From assembly GCA_021785115.1 (NCBI GenBank), contig JAJYGO010000438.1:1-12345 (forward strand): 12,345 bases of DNA. The letters run 5' to 3'. Shown here piece by piece: positions 11,925 through 12,345 of this stretch. Every line of letters starts with the position of its first letter. Positions within the stretch are counted from its first letter, which is position 1. Source of the DNA: Chloroflexota bacterium. GTDB taxonomy: Bacteria > Chloroflexota > Limnocylindria > Limnocylindrales > CSP1-4. The notes under the pieces were generated by a model. It was not told the origin of the DNA, did not search any database, and saw only the letters and a list, made by a program, of their open reading frames with translations. Position numbers and translations under genes: made by a program.

Positions 11925-12345
11925 ATGGATGACACCGAGATCCTCACCCAGGCGCTGGCCTTCCACGGGCACCGCTGCTGGGCCAGCACGGCCGGCGTGC
12001 GGATCGGCCTCGCCGCGATGCGCGAGCTCGGCGTCGCGCGCGCGGGGGCCAAGGAGCTGCACGCGATCGTCGAGACGGGCGACTACCACGGCGGGATGTG
12101 CTTCGGCGACGGCATCCAGTTCACGACGGGGTGCACCTTCGGCAAGGGCAACCTCGGGAAGTCCGGCGAGGGCAAGTTCGCGGTCACGCTCTTCGACAAG
12201 GCGTCGGGTCGCGCCGTGCGTGTCGCGTACAAGCCGACGCTCCAGCCCAGGATCGGAGCGACGCCCTTCATGCGCAAGCGCGCCGCGGGCGTGCCGGCCT
12301 CGCAGATCCCCGACGCCGAGCAGATGGAGGTGGTGCACCTCGTAT
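11925..12345 (+). CDS. FmdE-like protein (formylmethanofuran dehydrogenase subunit E family), 3' truncated by window end
   Basis: The frame is open from ATG 11925 to the last base, giving 140 codons plus one base, so the end of the gene is not seen. The start of the FmdE domain is clear in LAFHGHRCWASTAGVRIGLA (Cys18), followed by ELHAIVETGDYHGGMCFGDGIQ (Cys59) and the diagnostic TTGCTFGKGNLG (Cys70). These cysteine positions are probable metal ligands in the family. The usual CPG after the first motif is replaced by CWA. In methanogens FmdE accompanies the molybdenum or tungsten formylmethanofuran dehydrogenase, but stand-alone homologues occur widely in bacteria with unknown roles, and no other dehydrogenase subunit is present here. 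Residues after about 105 could lead into the variable C-terminal zinc-binding region. The DsrE-like gene just upstream is a likely operon partner. Confidence 0.83.
   Translation, partial: MDDTEILTQALAFHGHRCWASTAGVRIGLAAMRELGVARAGAKELHAIVETGDYHGGMCFGDGIQFTTGCTFGKGNLGKSGEGKFAVTLFDKASGRAVRVAYKPTLQPRIGATPFMRKRAAGVPASQIPDAEQMEVVHLV

Noticed and set aside
10950..12338. 462-codon minus-strand frame opposite CDF, DsrE-like and FmdE-like genes
   Set aside because: No recognisable domain and conflicts with three genes supported by motifs and ribosome binding sites.
1..12345. CRISPR array, tRNA, rRNA, transposase or phage genes
   Set aside because: Looked for and not seen: no regular repeats with spacers, no clover-leaf or rRNA-like stretch and no mobile-element protein motifs.

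Overview
The window is GC-rich bacterial DNA (about 70% GC by eye) and densely coded, with short gaps and several stop/start overlaps. It holds no tRNA, rRNA, transposase, phage gene or CRISPR array that I can see. High GC, universal stress proteins, P-type ATPases and a 2[4Fe-4S] ferredoxin with a KPWHGIP-type N-terminus suggest an environmental bacterium such as Chloroflexota or Actinomycetota. That placement is a weak guess, because no phylogenetic marker gene is present.

Layout. Positions 1-2559 (+): the C-terminal end of a BASS/ACR3-like membrane symporter, an OsmC-like protein, a universal stress protein (USP) and a two-domain ChrA-like transporter, the last overlapping the USP stop. 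Positions 2698-4248 (+): an AhpD-like CxxC protein, then a fusion of a 2[4Fe-4S] ferredoxin to an FAD/NAD(P)H reductase. The fusion's proper start (3095) is one base out of frame with the rest. Positions 4250-7565 (+): a P2C-like (Na+/K+-ATPase-like) cation ATPase, split by a second one-base frameshift near 6169, then a second USP. Positions 7619-10066 (-): a P3A-type proton ATPase, convergent with that USP. Positions 10067-10365: a divergent control region with a strong 11-bp inverted repeat, a 13-bp palindrome and a possible 8-residue leader ORF. Positions 10366-12345 (+): a CDF-family metal efflux protein, a DsrE-family sulfur-relay-like protein and an FmdE-like protein cut by the window end.

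Taken together, this looks like an envelope and stress-homeostasis region: two ion-motive P-type ATPases, a cation diffusion facilitator, an anion transporter, two nucleotide-binding stress proteins and three thiol or Fe-S redox proteins (OsmC-like, AhpD-like, ferredoxin-reductase), plus the DsrE/FmdE pair. Joint regulation is inferred from spacing only. The most notable points are the ferredoxin-reductase fusion, the two repairable single-base frameshifts, the eukaryote-like P2C pump followed by a USP, the structured region before the CDF gene and the DsrE-FmdE pair.
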